A DNA stretch of 64,000 nt from Streptomyces avermitilis MA-4680 = NBRC 14893 (GCF_000009765.2 NC_003155.5:5952001-6016000); one strand, 5' to 3'; numbered from the stretch's first letter, positions 6,993 to 15,840 are shown. The notes: generated by a model from the letters alone, not told the origin. Program-made: numbers and translations.

Positions 6993-8462
6993 ATGTCACA
7001 GCAGACAGCACGTCGCGGGGGAGCCGCCTGGGCCCTCGTCATCACCAGCGTCGCCGGATTCATGGCGGCCCTCGACAATCTCGTCGTCACCACCGCACTG
7101 CCCTCCATCCGTAAGGACCTCGGAGGAGGGCTGGACGACCTGGAGTGGACCGTGAGCGCCTACACGCTCACCTTCGCCGTGCTGCTGATGTTCGGCGCGG
7201 CGCTCGGCGACCGGTTCGGCCGCCGTCGGCTCTTCCTCGCCGGGATCACGGTCTTCACCGGCGCCTCCGCAGCCGCGGCCATGGCACCCGGCATCGACTC
7301 GCTGATCGCCGCCCGCGCGGTCCAGGGTGTCGGCGCGGCCGTCATGATGCCGCTGACGCTCACCCTGCTGACCGCCGCCGTCCCGGCCGCCAAGCGCGGA
7401 ATGGCCTACGGGATCTGGGGTGCCGTCAACGGACTCGCGGTCGCCTCCGGGCCCCTCATCGGCGGCAGCCTCACCGAACACGTGTCCTGGCACTGGATCT
7501 TCTGGCTGAACGTCCCGCTGGGCCTGGCACTCCTGCCGCTCGCCCGGCTGCGCCTCTCCGAGTCGCACGGCACCGGCGCACCGCTCGACATCCCCGGCAC
7601 CCTGCTCGCCAGCGGCGGCCTCTTCGGGATCGTGTACGGCCTGGTCCGCGGGCCCGCCGACGGCTGGACCAGCCCGTTCGTCCTGACCGGCCTCTTCGCG
7701 GGTGCGGCCCTGCTCACCGCGTTCGTCCTGCACGGCATACGCGCCAAGAACCCGATGCTGCCGATGCGGCTCTTCCGCTCCCGTGCCTTCGCCGGGATCA
7801 ACGCCGCGAGTCTGCTGATGTTCCTCGGAATGTTCGGCTCGATCTTCCTGCTCAGCCAGTACATGCAGGGCGTCCTCGGCTACTCGCCGACCGAGGCGGG
7901 CGTGCGGATGCTGCCCTGGACCGGCATGCCGATGCTCGTCGCGCCGATCGCCGGCTACCTCTCCGACCGGATCGGCGGCCGCCCGGTCGTCGCCGCCGGG
8001 CTCTTCCTCCAGGCCGCCGGGCTTGCGTACTACGCCGCCGTGGTCGCCGCCGACGCCACGTACACCGCCCAGCTGCCCGCGCTGATCATCAGCGGCATCG
8101 GGATGTCCCTGTACTTCGCCCCGGCCTCCGCCCTGGTCATGTCCAGCGTCCGGACGCAGGAGCAGGGCATCGCCTCCGGCGCCAACAACGCCCTGCGCGA
8201 GGTCGGCGGCGCGCTCGGCATCGCCGTGATGTCGTCGATCTTCTCGGCCCAGGGCGGCTACGAGACCCCGCAGCACTTCGTCGACGGCCTCCGGCCCGCG
8301 CTGGTGGTGGGCGCCTCCATGGTGGCCCTCGCGGGGATCGCGGCGCTGGCCATCCCGACCCGGCGCAGCGCGCAGGCGGCCGAGGCCACTGCTTCCGCGT
8401 CGGACACGGCCGCCGCCTCCGAGCCGGCCGAGAAGGCGGTCCTGGAGACGGCCGGCCACTGA
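6993..8462 (+). CDS. MFS drug exporter, DHA2 (14-TM, EmrB/QacA) type
   Basis: A 489-residue membrane transporter with about 14 hydrophobic segments. Family marks include LDNLVVTTALPSIRKDL near the first helix (motif D1-like), GDRFGRRR (motif A) in the first cytoplasmic loop, and the GPLIGGSL and WHWIFWLNVPLG segments typical of EmrB/QacA proteins. It should export toxic compounds by proton antiport. The tail after about residue 455 is Ala/Glu-rich and probably disordered. The ATG at 6993 follows GGGGGA; a GTG at 6969 has no ribosome site. It is likely under the TetR encoded upstream. Substrate not predictable. Confidence 0.92.
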   Translation: MSQQTARRGGAAWALVITSVAGFMAALDNLVVTTALPSIRKDLGGGLDDLEWTVSAYTLTFAVLLMFGAALGDRFGRRRLFLAGITVFTGASAAAAMAPGIDSLIAARAVQGVGAAVMMPLTLTLLTAAVPAAKRGMAYGIWGAVNGLAVASGPLIGGSLTEHVSWHWIFWLNVPLGLALLPLARLRLSESHGTGAPLDIPGTLLASGGLFGIVYGLVRGPADGWTSPFVLTGLFAGAALLTAFVLHGIRAKNPMLPMRLFRSRAFAGINAASLLMFLGMFGSIFLLSQYMQGVLGYSPTEAGVRMLPWTGMPMLVAPIAGYLSDRIGGRPVVAAGLFLQAAGLAYYAAVVAADATYTAQLPALIISGIGMSLYFAPASALVMSSVRTQEQGIASGANNALREVGGALGIAVMSSIFSAQGGYETPQHFVDGLRPALVVGASMVALAGIAALAIPTRRSAQAAEATASASDTAAASEPAEKAVLETAGH

Positions 8463-8528
8463 GTCCGGAAAGCGAACCCTCGTCGCGTACGAACAGAGAC
8501 GCGCCGCGCACAAGCCGCGTACAAAAGA

Positions 8529-8561
8529 GAAACGGCCCCGCCCGACCGGCGGGGCCGTTTC
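8529..8561 (+). terminator. Terminator after the MFS gene
   Basis: GAAACGGCCCCGCC-CGACC-GGCGGGGCCGTTTC: a perfect 14-bp stem with a 5-nt loop. The A-rich and T-rich flanks make it usable in both directions. Confidence 0.85.
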
Positions 8562-8593
8562 CCGTGCGTGCCAAAGCGGCCGACCCCGTCTCG

Positions 8594-8599
8594 TACTCT
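8594..8599 (+). promoter_or_regulatory. Putative -10 box of murB (leaderless start)
   Basis: TACTCT ends 7 nt before the GTG at 8607. No Shine-Dalgarno precedes the start, so transcription probably begins at the start codon. A convincing -35 box was not found. Confidence 0.5.
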
Positions 8600-8606
8600 G
8601 GTGCAC

Positions 8607-9662
8607 GTGCAGGAACTCCACGATGCCCCGCTCGCCCCGCTGACCACCTTCCGGCTCGGGGGTCCCGCGACCCGGCTGATCACCGCAACGACTGACGCCG
8701 AAGTGATCGCAGCCGTCCGCGAGGCCGACGACTCCGGTACGCCGCTGCTGCTCATCGGTGGCGGATCCAACCTGGTCATCGGCGACAAGGGCTTCGCCGG
8801 CACCGCCCTGCGGATCGCCACGACCGGCTTCGGACTCGACGGTACGAAGGTGGAGCTGGCCGCCGGTGAGGTGTGGACCGACGCGGTCGCCCGTACCGTC
8901 GAAGCCGGGCTCGCCGGGATCGAGTGCCTCGCCGGAATCCCTGGTTCAGCGGGCGCGACGCCGATCCAGAACGTCGGTGCGTACGGTCAGGAGGTGTCGT
9001 CGACGATCACCGAGGTGATCGCCTACGACCGGAAGACCCACGAGACGGTCACGATCCCGAACGCCGAGTGCGCGTTCTCGTACCGCCACAGCCGCTTCAA
9101 GGCCGACCCCGAGCGCTACGTCGTGCTGCGTGTCCGCTTCGAGCTGGAGGACGCGGACGGCCTGAGCGCCCCGGTCAAGTACGCCGAGACGGCCCGCGCG
9201 CTGGGCGTGGAGCCCGGCGACCGGGTGCCGCTCGCCGCCGCCCGCGAGACCGTTCTGGGGCTGCGCTCCGGCAAGGGCATGGTGCTCGACCCCGAGGACC
9301 ACGACACCTGGTCGGCGGGGTCCTTCTTCACCAACCCGATCCTCACGGAGGCGGAGTGCGCCGCGTTCCATGCGCGCGTGCGGGAGCGGCTCGGCGCCGA
9401 CGCCGTGCCGCCCGCGTACCCGGCGGGCGACGGGCGCACCAAGACGTCCGCGGCCTGGCTGATCGACAAGTCCGGCTTCACCAAGGGGTACGGCAGCGGA
9501 CCCGCCCGTATCTCCACCAAGCACACCCTGGCCCTCACCAACCGCGGCGAGGCCACCACCGAGGACCTGCTCGCGCTGGCCCGCGAGGTCGTCGCCGGAG
9601 TACGCGACGCCTTCGGGATCACGCTGGTCAACGAGCCGGTGACCGTCGGAGTGGAGCTCTAG
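8607..9662 (+). CDS. murB: UDP-N-acetylenolpyruvoylglucosamine reductase
   Basis: A 351-residue flavoenzyme that reduces UDP-GlcNAc-enolpyruvate to UDP-MurNAc with NADPH, in peptidoglycan precursor synthesis. The FAD-binding half contains LLIGGGSNLVIGDKGF and AGIPGSAGATPIQNVGAYGQ; the C-terminal domain has the catalytic serine segment AGSFFTNP and the tail NEPVTVGVEL. GTG 8607 is preferred over GTG 8601 because the protein then begins MQELHDAPLAPLTTFRLGG, the usual N-terminus. The stop codon lies inside the CTAG end of the MITE-like element, so an insertion may have set or preserved the terminus. Confidence 0.95.
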   Translation: MQELHDAPLAPLTTFRLGGPATRLITATTDAEVIAAVREADDSGTPLLLIGGGSNLVIGDKGFAGTALRIATTGFGLDGTKVELAAGEVWTDAVARTVEAGLAGIECLAGIPGSAGATPIQNVGAYGQEVSSTITEVIAYDRKTHETVTIPNAECAFSYRHSRFKADPERYVVLRVRFELEDADGLSAPVKYAETARALGVEPGDRVPLAAARETVLGLRSGKGMVLDPEDHDTWSAGSFFTNPILTEAECAAFHARVRERLGADAVPPAYPAGDGRTKTSAAWLIDKSGFTKGYGSGPARISTKHTLALTNRGEATTEDLLALAREVVAGVRDAFGITLVNEPVTVGVEL

Positions 9663-9849
9663 GACCTGTCCGGTCGATCACGGCGGAGACGCGGGGTGTG
9701 GCACGCACATCTGCGGCGTTGTCGTCGGTTGCCGACGCTCCGCGTCGACGCCCTCCTCCGCCTCGCAGCCGCACGCACCACACCCCGCTCACCGGCGCTG
9801 ACAAGGCGCCGCTGCTTTCCTCCACCGTGATCGACCGGACAGGTCCTAG
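9659..9849. mobile_element. MITE-like element with 28-bp terminal inverted repeats
   Basis: Left arm 9660-9687 and right arm 9821-9848 are inverted repeats of 28 nt with one mismatch (TAGGACCTGTCCGGTCGATC at the outer end). Both ends abut CTAG (9659-9662 and 9846-9849), consistent with a 4-bp target duplication of the kind made by IS5-type elements. The interior holds no transposase; an inner imperfect inverted repeat (GCGGGGTGTGG and its complement) suggests a foldback structure. It lies exactly between the murB stop codon and the 3' end of the convergent add gene. IS5 parentage is an inference. Confidence 0.75.
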
Positions 9850-9859
9850 GTCTCCCCCT

Positions 9860-10888
9860 TCAGGCGGCCGGGCTCGTCAGCCAGTCGTCGATCCCGGACA
9901 GCAGCTTCCGGCTGACGTCCGCCGGCGCCGCCGAACCCCGCACCGACTGCCGGGCCAGCTCGGCCAGTTCGGCGTCCGTGAAGCCGTGGTGGCGGCGCGC
10001 GATGTCGTACTGGGCGGCGAGCCGCGAGCCGAACAGCAGCGGGTCGTCCGCGCCGAGCGCCATCGGCACCCCGGCTTCGAACAAAGTCCTCAGGGGTACG
10101 TCCTCGGGCTTCTCGTAGACCCCCAGGGCGACGTTGGAGGCCGGGCAGACCTCGCAGGTGATGCCCCGGTCCGCGAGCCGCTTCAGCAACCGCGGGTCCT
10201 CGGCCGCCCGCACTCCGTGCCCGATCCGCGAGGCGTCCAGGTCGTCCAGGCAGTCCCTGACCGACGCCGGGCCGGTCAGCTCGCCGCCGTGCGGAGCCGC
10301 GAGGAGGCCGCCCTCGCGCGCGATCGCGAAGGCCCGGTCGAAGTCCCGCGCCATGCCCCGCCGCTCGTCGTTGGAGAGCCCGAAGCCGACGATGCCGCGG
10401 TCCGCGTACCGCACGGCGAGGCGGGCCAGCGTGCGCGCGTCCAGTGGATGCTTCATGCGGTTCGCTGCCACCAGCACCCGCATGCCCAGACCGGTCTCCC
10501 GCGCCGCCGAGTCCACCGCGTCCAGGATGACCTCCATCGCGGGGATCAGGCCGCCCAGACGGGGCGCGTACGACGTCGGATCGACCTGGATCTCCAGCCA
10601 CCCGGAGCCGTCCTTGATGTCCTCCTCGGCGGCCTCGCGCACGAGCCGCCGAATGTCCTCGGGCTCTCTGAGGCACGACCGCGCCGCGTCGTACAACCGC
10701 TGGAAGCGGAACCAGCCCCGCTCGTCGGTGGCCCGCAGCTTCGGCGGCTCTGCGCTGGTCAGCGCGTCGGGCAGCCGGACGCCGTACTTGTCGGCCAGCT
10801 CCAGCAGGGTGCTCGGCCGCATCGAGCCGGTGAAGTGCAGGTGCAGATGGGCCTTCGGCAACTCAGAGACATCACGTACGTGCTCCAT
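9860..10888 (-). CDS. add: Adenosine deaminase
   Basis: A 342-residue zinc TIM-barrel enzyme that deaminates (deoxy)adenosine to inosine in purine salvage. It shows HLHLHF (14-19) with metal ligands H16 and H18, HGGE (H200, catalytic E203), RIGHG (H224) and GADDPLLF (D281-D282). The ATG at 10888 was chosen because the conserved N-terminal motif starts 13 residues later; no ribosome site precedes it. Whether the substrate is adenosine or another amino-purine nucleoside cannot be fixed, since streptomycetes carry several paralogues. Confidence 0.88.
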   Translation of the reverse strand: MEHVRDVSELPKAHLHLHFTGSMRPSTLLELADKYGVRLPDALTSAEPPKLRATDERGWFRFQRLYDAARSCLREPEDIRRLVREAAEEDIKDGSGWLEIQVDPTSYAPRLGGLIPAMEVILDAVDSAARETGLGMRVLVAANRMKHPLDARTLARLAVRYADRGIVGFGLSNDERRGMARDFDRAFAIAREGGLLAAPHGGELTGPASVRDCLDDLDASRIGHGVRAAEDPRLLKRLADRGITCEVCPASNVALGVYEKPEDVPLRTLFEAGVPMALGADDPLLFGSRLAAQYDIARRHHGFTDAELAELARQSVRGSAAPADVSRKLLSGIDDWLTSPAA

Positions 10889-10962
10889 TCCAGGATCTTG
10901 CCGTACGCGGGTGTCGTGCCGGTAGCGCTTTCCCTGTACGAGGGCTTGCCCGAACGAAGAAA

Positions 10963-11000
10963 CGGGCCCGGGCCACTCGAAACCGAGTGGCCCGGGCCCG
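10963..11000 (-). terminator. Terminator after aspC
   Basis: CGGGCCCGGGCCACTCG-AAAC-CGAGTGGCCCGGGCCCG, a perfect 17-bp stem, 55 nt beyond the aspC stop on the minus strand. Confidence 0.85.
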
Positions 11001-11055
11001 CACGCGCGCGTGGAGCGCGAAAACGACATCGCCGCCCTGAAGGCGTACGAAAACG

Positions 11056-12282
11056 TCAGTCCTTCGCCTCGGACAGCAGCTTCTGAATCCGGCTGACGCC
11101 CTCGACCAGATCCTCGTCACCCAGGGCGTACGACAGCCGCAGATAGCCCGGCGTGCCGAAGGCCTCGCCGGGGACGACCGCGACCTCGGCCTCCTCCAGG
11201 ATCAGCGCGGCCAGCTCGACCGTGTCCTGCGGGCGCTTGCCGCGGATCTCCTTGCCGAGCAGCGCCTTCACCGAGGGGTACGCGTAGAACGCGCCCTCGG
11301 GCTCCGGGCACAGGACGCCGCCGATCTCGTTCAGCATCCGCACGATGGTCTTGCGGCGGCGGTCGAAGGCCTCGCGCATCTCGGCGACGGCCGTCAGATC
11401 GCCGGACACGGCGGCGAGCGCGGCGACCTGCGCCACGTTGGAGACGTTCGACGTGGCGTGCGACTGGAGGTTCGTCGCGGCCTTGATGACGTCCTTGGGA
11501 CCGATGACCCAGCCCACGCGCCAGCCGGTCATCGCGTACGTCTTCGCGACACCGTTGACCACGATGCACTTGTCGGCCAGCTCGGGCACGACCACCGGCA
11601 GGGAGTGGAACTCGGCGTCCCCGTAGACGAGGTGCTCGTAGATCTCGTCGGTCAGGACCCACAGGCCCTTCTCGGCGGCCCAGCGGCCGATCTCCTCGAT
11701 CTGCTCGCGGGTGTAGACCGCGCCCGTCGGGTTGGACGGGGAGACGAAGAGCAGCACCTTGGTGTTCTCGGTGCGGGCGGCCTCCAGCTGCTCGACCGAG
11801 ACGCGGTAGCCGGTGGTCTCGTCGGCGACGACGTCGACGGGGACACCGCCGGCGAGACGGATCGACTCCGGGTAGGTGGTCCAGTACGGCGCGGGGACGA
11901 TGACCTCGTCGCCCGGGTCGAGGATCGCGGCGAAGGCCTCGTAGATCGCCTGCTTGCCGCCGTTGGTGACCAGGACCTGCGAGGCGTCCACCTCGTAGCC
12001 CGAGTCGCGGAGCGTCTTCGCGGCGATGGCGGCCTTCAGCTCGGGCAGGCCGCCGGCCGGCGTGTAGCGGTGGTACTTCGGGTTCGAGCAGGCCTCGATG
12101 GCGGCCTGGACGATGTAGTCCGGGGTCGGGAAGTCGGGCTCACCGGCGCCGAAGCCGATCACCGGACGTCCGGCGGCCTTGAGGGCCTTGGCCTTGGCAT
12201 CCACGGCGAGGGTGGCGGACTCGGAGATCGCGCCGACTCGGGCGGAGACCCGGCGCTCGGTGGGAGGGGTTGCAGCGCTCAT
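11056..12282 (-). CDS. aspC: Aspartate aminotransferase (class I/II PLP aminotransferase)
   Basis: A 408-residue cytoplasmic PLP enzyme that interconverts aspartate/2-oxoglutarate and oxaloacetate/glutamate. Typical marks are GFGAGEPDFPTPDYI near the N-terminus, TNGGKQAIYEAFAAI, SPSNPTGAVYT, the PLP-lysine segment AKTYAMTGWRVG, and GYLRLSYA near the end. The ATG at 12282 gives the usual N-terminus MSAATPPTERRVS; an in-frame ATG at 12291 would add three residues. It is divergent from tRNA-Trp and the secE-nusG genes, an arrangement I recall from Streptomyces. Confidence 0.92.
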   Translation of the reverse strand: MSAATPPTERRVSARVGAISESATLAVDAKAKALKAAGRPVIGFGAGEPDFPTPDYIVQAAIEACSNPKYHRYTPAGGLPELKAAIAAKTLRDSGYEVDASQVLVTNGGKQAIYEAFAAILDPGDEVIVPAPYWTTYPESIRLAGGVPVDVVADETTGYRVSVEQLEAARTENTKVLLFVSPSNPTGAVYTREQIEEIGRWAAEKGLWVLTDEIYEHLVYGDAEFHSLPVVVPELADKCIVVNGVAKTYAMTGWRVGWVIGPKDVIKAATNLQSHATSNVSNVAQVAALAAVSGDLTAVAEMREAFDRRRKTIVRMLNEIGGVLCPEPEGAFYAYPSVKALLGKEIRGKRPQDTVELAALILEEAEVAVVPGEAFGTPGYLRLSYALGDEDLVEGVSRIQKLLSEAKD

Positions 12283-12531
12283 GGGACCCATCGTTTCAGA
12301 CCGGAAACGCCCCCGGCACACGGGTTTCACAGACTGAACAAACGGCCGTACACGGAGCGCACACGCGCCGCACACGGATCGAACAGTGGCGCACAATCCC
12401 CGTACGGACACTTTCTGTTCGACGACCGGCCGCGGACCACGTACACTCTCACCTCGTTGGCCTTCACCGGCCGCACTCACCCGGTGCACACCGAGCACTC
12501 GGGCGGATGCGGTACGTTGGGGACACAGCAA

Positions 12532-12604
12532 AGGGTCGTAGCTCAATTGGTAGAGCACTGGTCTCCAAAACCAGCGGTTGGGGGTTCAAGTCCCTCCGGC
12601 CCTG
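12532..12604 (+). tRNA. tRNA-Trp (CCA)
   Basis: A 73-nt cloverleaf: acceptor AGGGTCG pairs with CGGCCCT (one G:U), D arm GCTCAATTGGTAGAGC, anticodon stem CTGGT/ACCAG with loop CTCCAAA (anticodon CCA), T arm GGGGG-TTCAAGT-CCCTC. A possible -10 box TACGTT lies at 12513-12518. It sits directly before secE, as in other actinobacteria. Confidence 0.96.
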
Positions 12605-12711
12605 CTACACACTCCTTCGCCAGGATGTGTGCGCATGTACGTACAGCATTGCACCGCCGTGCGGCTCAACCGGGCGCGGCACGGCCACGACCCGGAATCA
12701 GGTGAGGACGA

Positions 12712-12999
12712 GTGACGGACGCCGTGGGCTCCATCGACATGCCTGATGCCCAGGATGAGGCGCCGGAGTCCAAGAAGAAGACCCGCAAGGGCGGTAAGCG
12801 TGCCAAGAAGGGCCCGCTCAAGCGCCTTGCCCTCTTCTACCGCCAGATTGTCGCGGAACTCCGCAAGGTCGTCTGGCCATCTCGAAACCAGCTGACGACG
12901 TACACGACAGTGGTGATTGTCTTCGTCGTCATCATGATCGCCCTGGTGACCGTGATTGACTATGGGCTCAACCACGCAGCCAAGTACGTCTTCGGCTGA
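12712..12999 (+). CDS. secE: Preprotein translocase subunit SecE
   Basis: A 95-residue single-span membrane protein that clamps SecY in the Sec channel. A Lys-rich cytoplasmic segment (about 21-36) precedes the conserved amphipathic helix FYRQIVAELRKVVWPSR (41-58) and one C-terminal transmembrane helix (about 66-86). The GTG at 12712 follows GGTGAGGA. The nusG gene starts 77 nt downstream, and both are probably transcribed together. Confidence 0.97.
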   Translation: MTDAVGSIDMPDAQDEAPESKKKTRKGGKRAKKGPLKRLALFYRQIVAELRKVVWPSRNQLTTYTTVVIVFVVIMIALVTVIDYGLNHAAKYVFG

Positions 13000-13076
13000 G
13001 CCAGAAGCGAAGGGCGCCGTACCCGGCGCCCCTTTCGCGTGTTCCACCCCCATGTACCCAGGAAGAAGCAGCCACC

Positions 13077-13940
13077 GTGTCTGACCCGAACCTGAACGAT
13101 GCCATCGAGTCGGTCGAGTCCGTTGACGACGAGCTCGACATCGTCGAGGGCGCGGACGTCGAGGACGAGTTTGAGGCTGCCGACGCCGATGCCGGCGAGC
13201 CCGCCGAAGAGGCGGCCGTGCACGTCGAGGACGAGTCCGGCACGGACCTCGAGGACGACGTGGACGCAGCGGACCTGGCCGTCTCCGACGAGGCCGAGGA
13301 GGCCGAGGAAGAGGCTGAGCCGGTCGACCCCGTCACCGCTCTGCGCGAGGAACTGCGCACCCTTCCCGGCGAGTGGTACGTGATCCACACGTACGCCGGT
13401 TACGAGAACCGCGTGAAGACCAACCTCGAACAGCGCGCCGTCTCGCTGAACGTCGAGGACTTCATCTTCCAGGCCGAGGTGCCGCAGGAAGAGGTCGCGC
13501 AGATCAAGAACGGCGAGCGCAAGACCATCCGCCAGAACAAGCTCCCCGGCTACGTGCTGGTGCGCATGGACCTGACGAACGAGTCCTGGGGCGTCGTCCG
13601 CAACACTCCCGGTGTCACCGGCTTCGTGGGCAACGCCTACGACCCGTACCCGCTGACCCTGGACGAGATCGTCAAGATGCTCGCCCCGGAGGCCGAGGAG
13701 AAGGCCGCCCGCGAGGCCGCCGAGGCCGAGGGCAAGCCCGCTCCGCAGCGCAAGGTCGAGGTCCAGGTGCTGGACTTCGAGGTCGGCGACTCGGTCACCG
13801 TCACCGACGGCCCGTTCGCGACGCTGCAGGCGACGATCAACGAGATCAACGCCGACTCGAAGAAGGTCAAGGGCCTCGTCGAGATCTTCGGCCGCGAGAC
13901 CCCGGTCGAGCTCTCGTTCGACCAGATCCAGAAGAACTAA
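13077..13940 (+). CDS. nusG: Transcription termination/antitermination factor NusG
   Basis: A 287-residue RNA polymerase-binding factor. An acidic Asp/Glu-rich extension of about 90 residues precedes the NGN domain (EWYVIHTYAGYENRVKTNL onward, about 99-200) and the KOW domain (VGDSVTVTDGPFATLQATI, about 235-287). A charged Ala/Glu linker (EAEEKAAREAAEAEGK) joins the two. The acidic N-terminal extension is longer than in E. coli NusG and is typical of actinobacteria. GTG start 13077 follows AGGAAG. Confidence 0.96.
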   Translation: MSDPNLNDAIESVESVDDELDIVEGADVEDEFEAADADAGEPAEEAAVHVEDESGTDLEDDVDAADLAVSDEAEEAEEEAEPVDPVTALREELRTLPGEWYVIHTYAGYENRVKTNLEQRAVSLNVEDFIFQAEVPQEEVAQIKNGERKTIRQNKLPGYVLVRMDLTNESWGVVRNTPGVTGFVGNAYDPYPLTLDEIVKMLAPEAEEKAAREAAEAEGKPAPQRKVEVQVLDFEVGDSVTVTDGPFATLQATINEINADSKKVKGLVEIFGRETPVELSFDQIQKN

Positions 13941-13966
13941 CACCTTCTGGACGTACGTCTTCCGAA

Positions 13967-14011
13967 CAGGTCAGACGGGCTCTCGCAGCCGGTCTGACCT
14001 GCTCGGTTTTT
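13967..14011 (+). terminator. Terminator after nusG
   Basis: CAGGTCAGAC and GTCTGACCTG form a perfect 10-bp stem (13967-14001), followed by CTCGGTTTTT with five T residues at 14007-14011. It separates secE-nusG from the rplK-rplA genes. Confidence 0.85.
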
Positions 14012-14037
14012 GGCCGCGCATAGATACCCGTTATCGT
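14010..14037 (+). promoter_or_regulatory. Putative rplK promoter
   Basis: TTGGCC (14010-14015), a 16-nt spacer, then TATCGT (14032-14037). It directly follows the nusG terminator and would give a leader of about 65 nt before the rplK ATG. Confidence 0.5.
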
Positions 14038-14110
14038 TGTGCGGTATGCCTCCATCCGGATGATCCGGACCGGACGGCTGAAAACTCTCACTAGGACCCG
14101 GAGAGAGCAC

Positions 14111-14545
14111 ATGCCTCCCAAGAAGAAGAAGGTCACGGGGCTTATCAAGCTCCAGATCCAGGCCGGCGCCGCCAACCCGGCTCCGCCGGTCGGCCCGGCG
14201 CTGGGTCAGCACGGCGTCAACATCATGGAGTTCTGCAAGGCCTACAACGCCGCGACCGAGTCGCAGCGTGGCTGGGTGATCCCGGTGGAGATCACGGTCT
14301 ACGAGGACCGTTCCTTCACCTTCATCACCAAGACTCCGCCGGCCGCCAAGATGATCCTCAAGGCTGCGGGTGTGGAGAAGGGCTCCGGCGAGCCGCACAA
14401 GACCAAGGTCGCCAAGATCACCCAGGCGCAGGTCCGCGAGATCGCCACCACGAAGCTGCCCGACCTCAACGCCAACGACCTGGACGCCGCGTCGAAGATC
14501 ATCGCCGGCACCGCCCGTTCCATGGGCATCACGGTCGAGGGCTGA
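14111..14545 (+). CDS. rplK: 50S ribosomal protein L11
   Basis: A 144-residue large-subunit protein (uL11) of the GTPase-associated centre and the thiopeptide (thiostrepton) target site. The Pro-rich N-terminal domain [19 protein letters not shown] is intact and the C-terminal rRNA-binding domain includes [16 protein letters not shown]. The ATG at 14111 gives the standard [10 protein letters not shown] start, preceded by GGAGAG. rplA follows after 79 nt. Confidence 0.98.
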
Positions 14546-14624
14546 TCCCCACCTTCGTAGAACCACCGTGGCAGGGCCTGCTCGGCCCGTACCACGACTC
14601 CTTTCAGAACACACAGGAGCAGTT

Positions 14625-15350
14625 GTGAGCAAGCGCAGCAAGGCTCTCCGCGCTGCGGACGCCAAGATCGACCGGGAGAAGCTCTACGCCCCGCTCGAGG
14701 CCGTCCGTCTCGCCAAGGAGACCTCCACGTCCAAGTTCGACGGCACCGTCGAGGTCGCCTTCCGTCTGGGTGTCGACCCGCGCAAGGCCGACCAGATGGT
14801 CCGTGGCACCGTGAACCTCCCGCACGGCACCGGTAAGACCGCCCGGGTCCTGGTCTTCGCGACCGGTGACCGTGCCGAGGCCGCTCGTGCCGCGGGCGCC
14901 GACATCGTCGGCTCCGACGAGCTCATCGACGAGGTGTCGAAGGGCCGTCTGGACTTCGACGCCGTCGTCGCCACCCCGGACCTCATGGGCAAGGTCGGCC
15001 GCCTCGGCCGCGTGCTCGGTCCCCGTGGTCTCATGCCGAACCCCAAGACCGGCACCGTGACTCCGGACGTCGTCAAGGCCGTCAACGAGATCAAGGGCGG
15101 CAAGATCGAGTTCCGCGTCGACAAGCACTCGAACCTGCACTTCATCATCGGCAAGACGTCCTTCGACGACACGCAGCTGGTGGAGAACTACGGCGCGGCC
15201 CTCGACGAGATCCTTCGTCTGAAGCCGTCCGCCGCCAAGGGTCGCTACATCAAGAAGGCCGCGATCAGCACCACGATCGGCCCCGGCATTCCGATCGACT
15301 CGAACCGCACCCGCAACCTCCTCACCGAGGAGGACCCGGCCGCCGTCTGA
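14625..15350 (+). CDS. rplA: 50S ribosomal protein L1
   Basis: A 241-residue protein (uL1) of the L1 stalk that helps release deacylated tRNA; in many bacteria it also represses its own operon. The signature GRLGRVLGPRGLMPNPKTGTV is present. The GTG at 14625 follows ACAGGAGC and gives MSKRSKALRAAD. A strong terminator follows 47 nt after the stop, so rplJ-rplL need their own transcription. Confidence 0.98.
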   Translation: MSKRSKALRAADAKIDREKLYAPLEAVRLAKETSTSKFDGTVEVAFRLGVDPRKADQMVRGTVNLPHGTGKTARVLVFATGDRAEAARAAGADIVGSDELIDEVSKGRLDFDAVVATPDLMGKVGRLGRVLGPRGLMPNPKTGTVTPDVVKAVNEIKGGKIEFRVDKHSNLHFIIGKTSFDDTQLVENYGAALDEILRLKPSAAKGRYIKKAAISTTIGPGIPIDSNRTRNLLTEEDPAAV

Positions 15351-15397
15351 GCCTCCCGCTCACCCCGGTAGCCGCGTCGCGAACGCGTCAAAAGTGC

Positions 15398-15438
15398 ACG
15401 GGCCCCGCAACCTCTCGAGATGCGGGGCCCGTCCCTTT
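15398..15438 (+). terminator. Terminator after rplA
   Basis: ACGGGCCCCGCA and TGCGGGGCCCGT make a perfect 12-bp stem (15398-15432), followed by CCCTTTT. Confidence 0.85.
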
Positions 15439-15803
15439 TCACGTACACCGGCGCCATGACGGCCGACACGATGCGCCAGGCCGGGGCCACGTCGATGTAA
15501 GTACGCGTACGGCTACCTGGCGAAGCTGTCCGGCGGCTCTGGCGCGTACCTCAAGGGCCAGAGGCAGAACACCACACCGAACCGGTCGGTGAAGCTCCTG
15601 CTCGCCTCCGGGGACGTGCGGAAGGCCGGAAGGCCGGCGCGGGGACAGCGCGCGGCGAGACCTTCGTCCTCGGCACGTCCTTCCAGGACGCCAAGGACTG
15701 CGCCGACCGAGCGGATTTGCCCGACGGCAACCCGTTCGCGTACTCTCCCAGAGAAGCCAAAGACCGCTGGTCGTTGCCACGTGCTCGGATGAGGGCGCGG
15801 TGA
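15438..15803 (+). pseudogene. Decayed gene between rplA and rplJ
   Basis: Three protein-like stretches with high third-position G+C run in shifting frames: FTYTGAMTADTMRQAGATSM then stop (15438-15500); YAYGYLAKLSGGSGAYLKGQ and further NRSVKLLLASGDVRKAG (15502 to about 15633) in the next frame; and GETFVLGTSFQDAKDCADRA to a TGA at 15803 back in the first frame. No single frame stays open, so at least two frameshifts or deletions are inferred. I recall that other streptomycetes carry one or two small (lipo)protein genes at this position; whether this is their remnant is unproven. Confidence 0.5.
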
Positions 15804-15840
15804 CCGAAGGATCCGCTGAACGGCGGACGACCCGCGCAGG

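Noticed and set aside
9628..9825. 65-codon open frame on the minus strand inside the MITE-like element
   Set aside because: It crosses the left terminal repeat into murB and has no ribosome site; it is better explained as chance coding in a foldback element.
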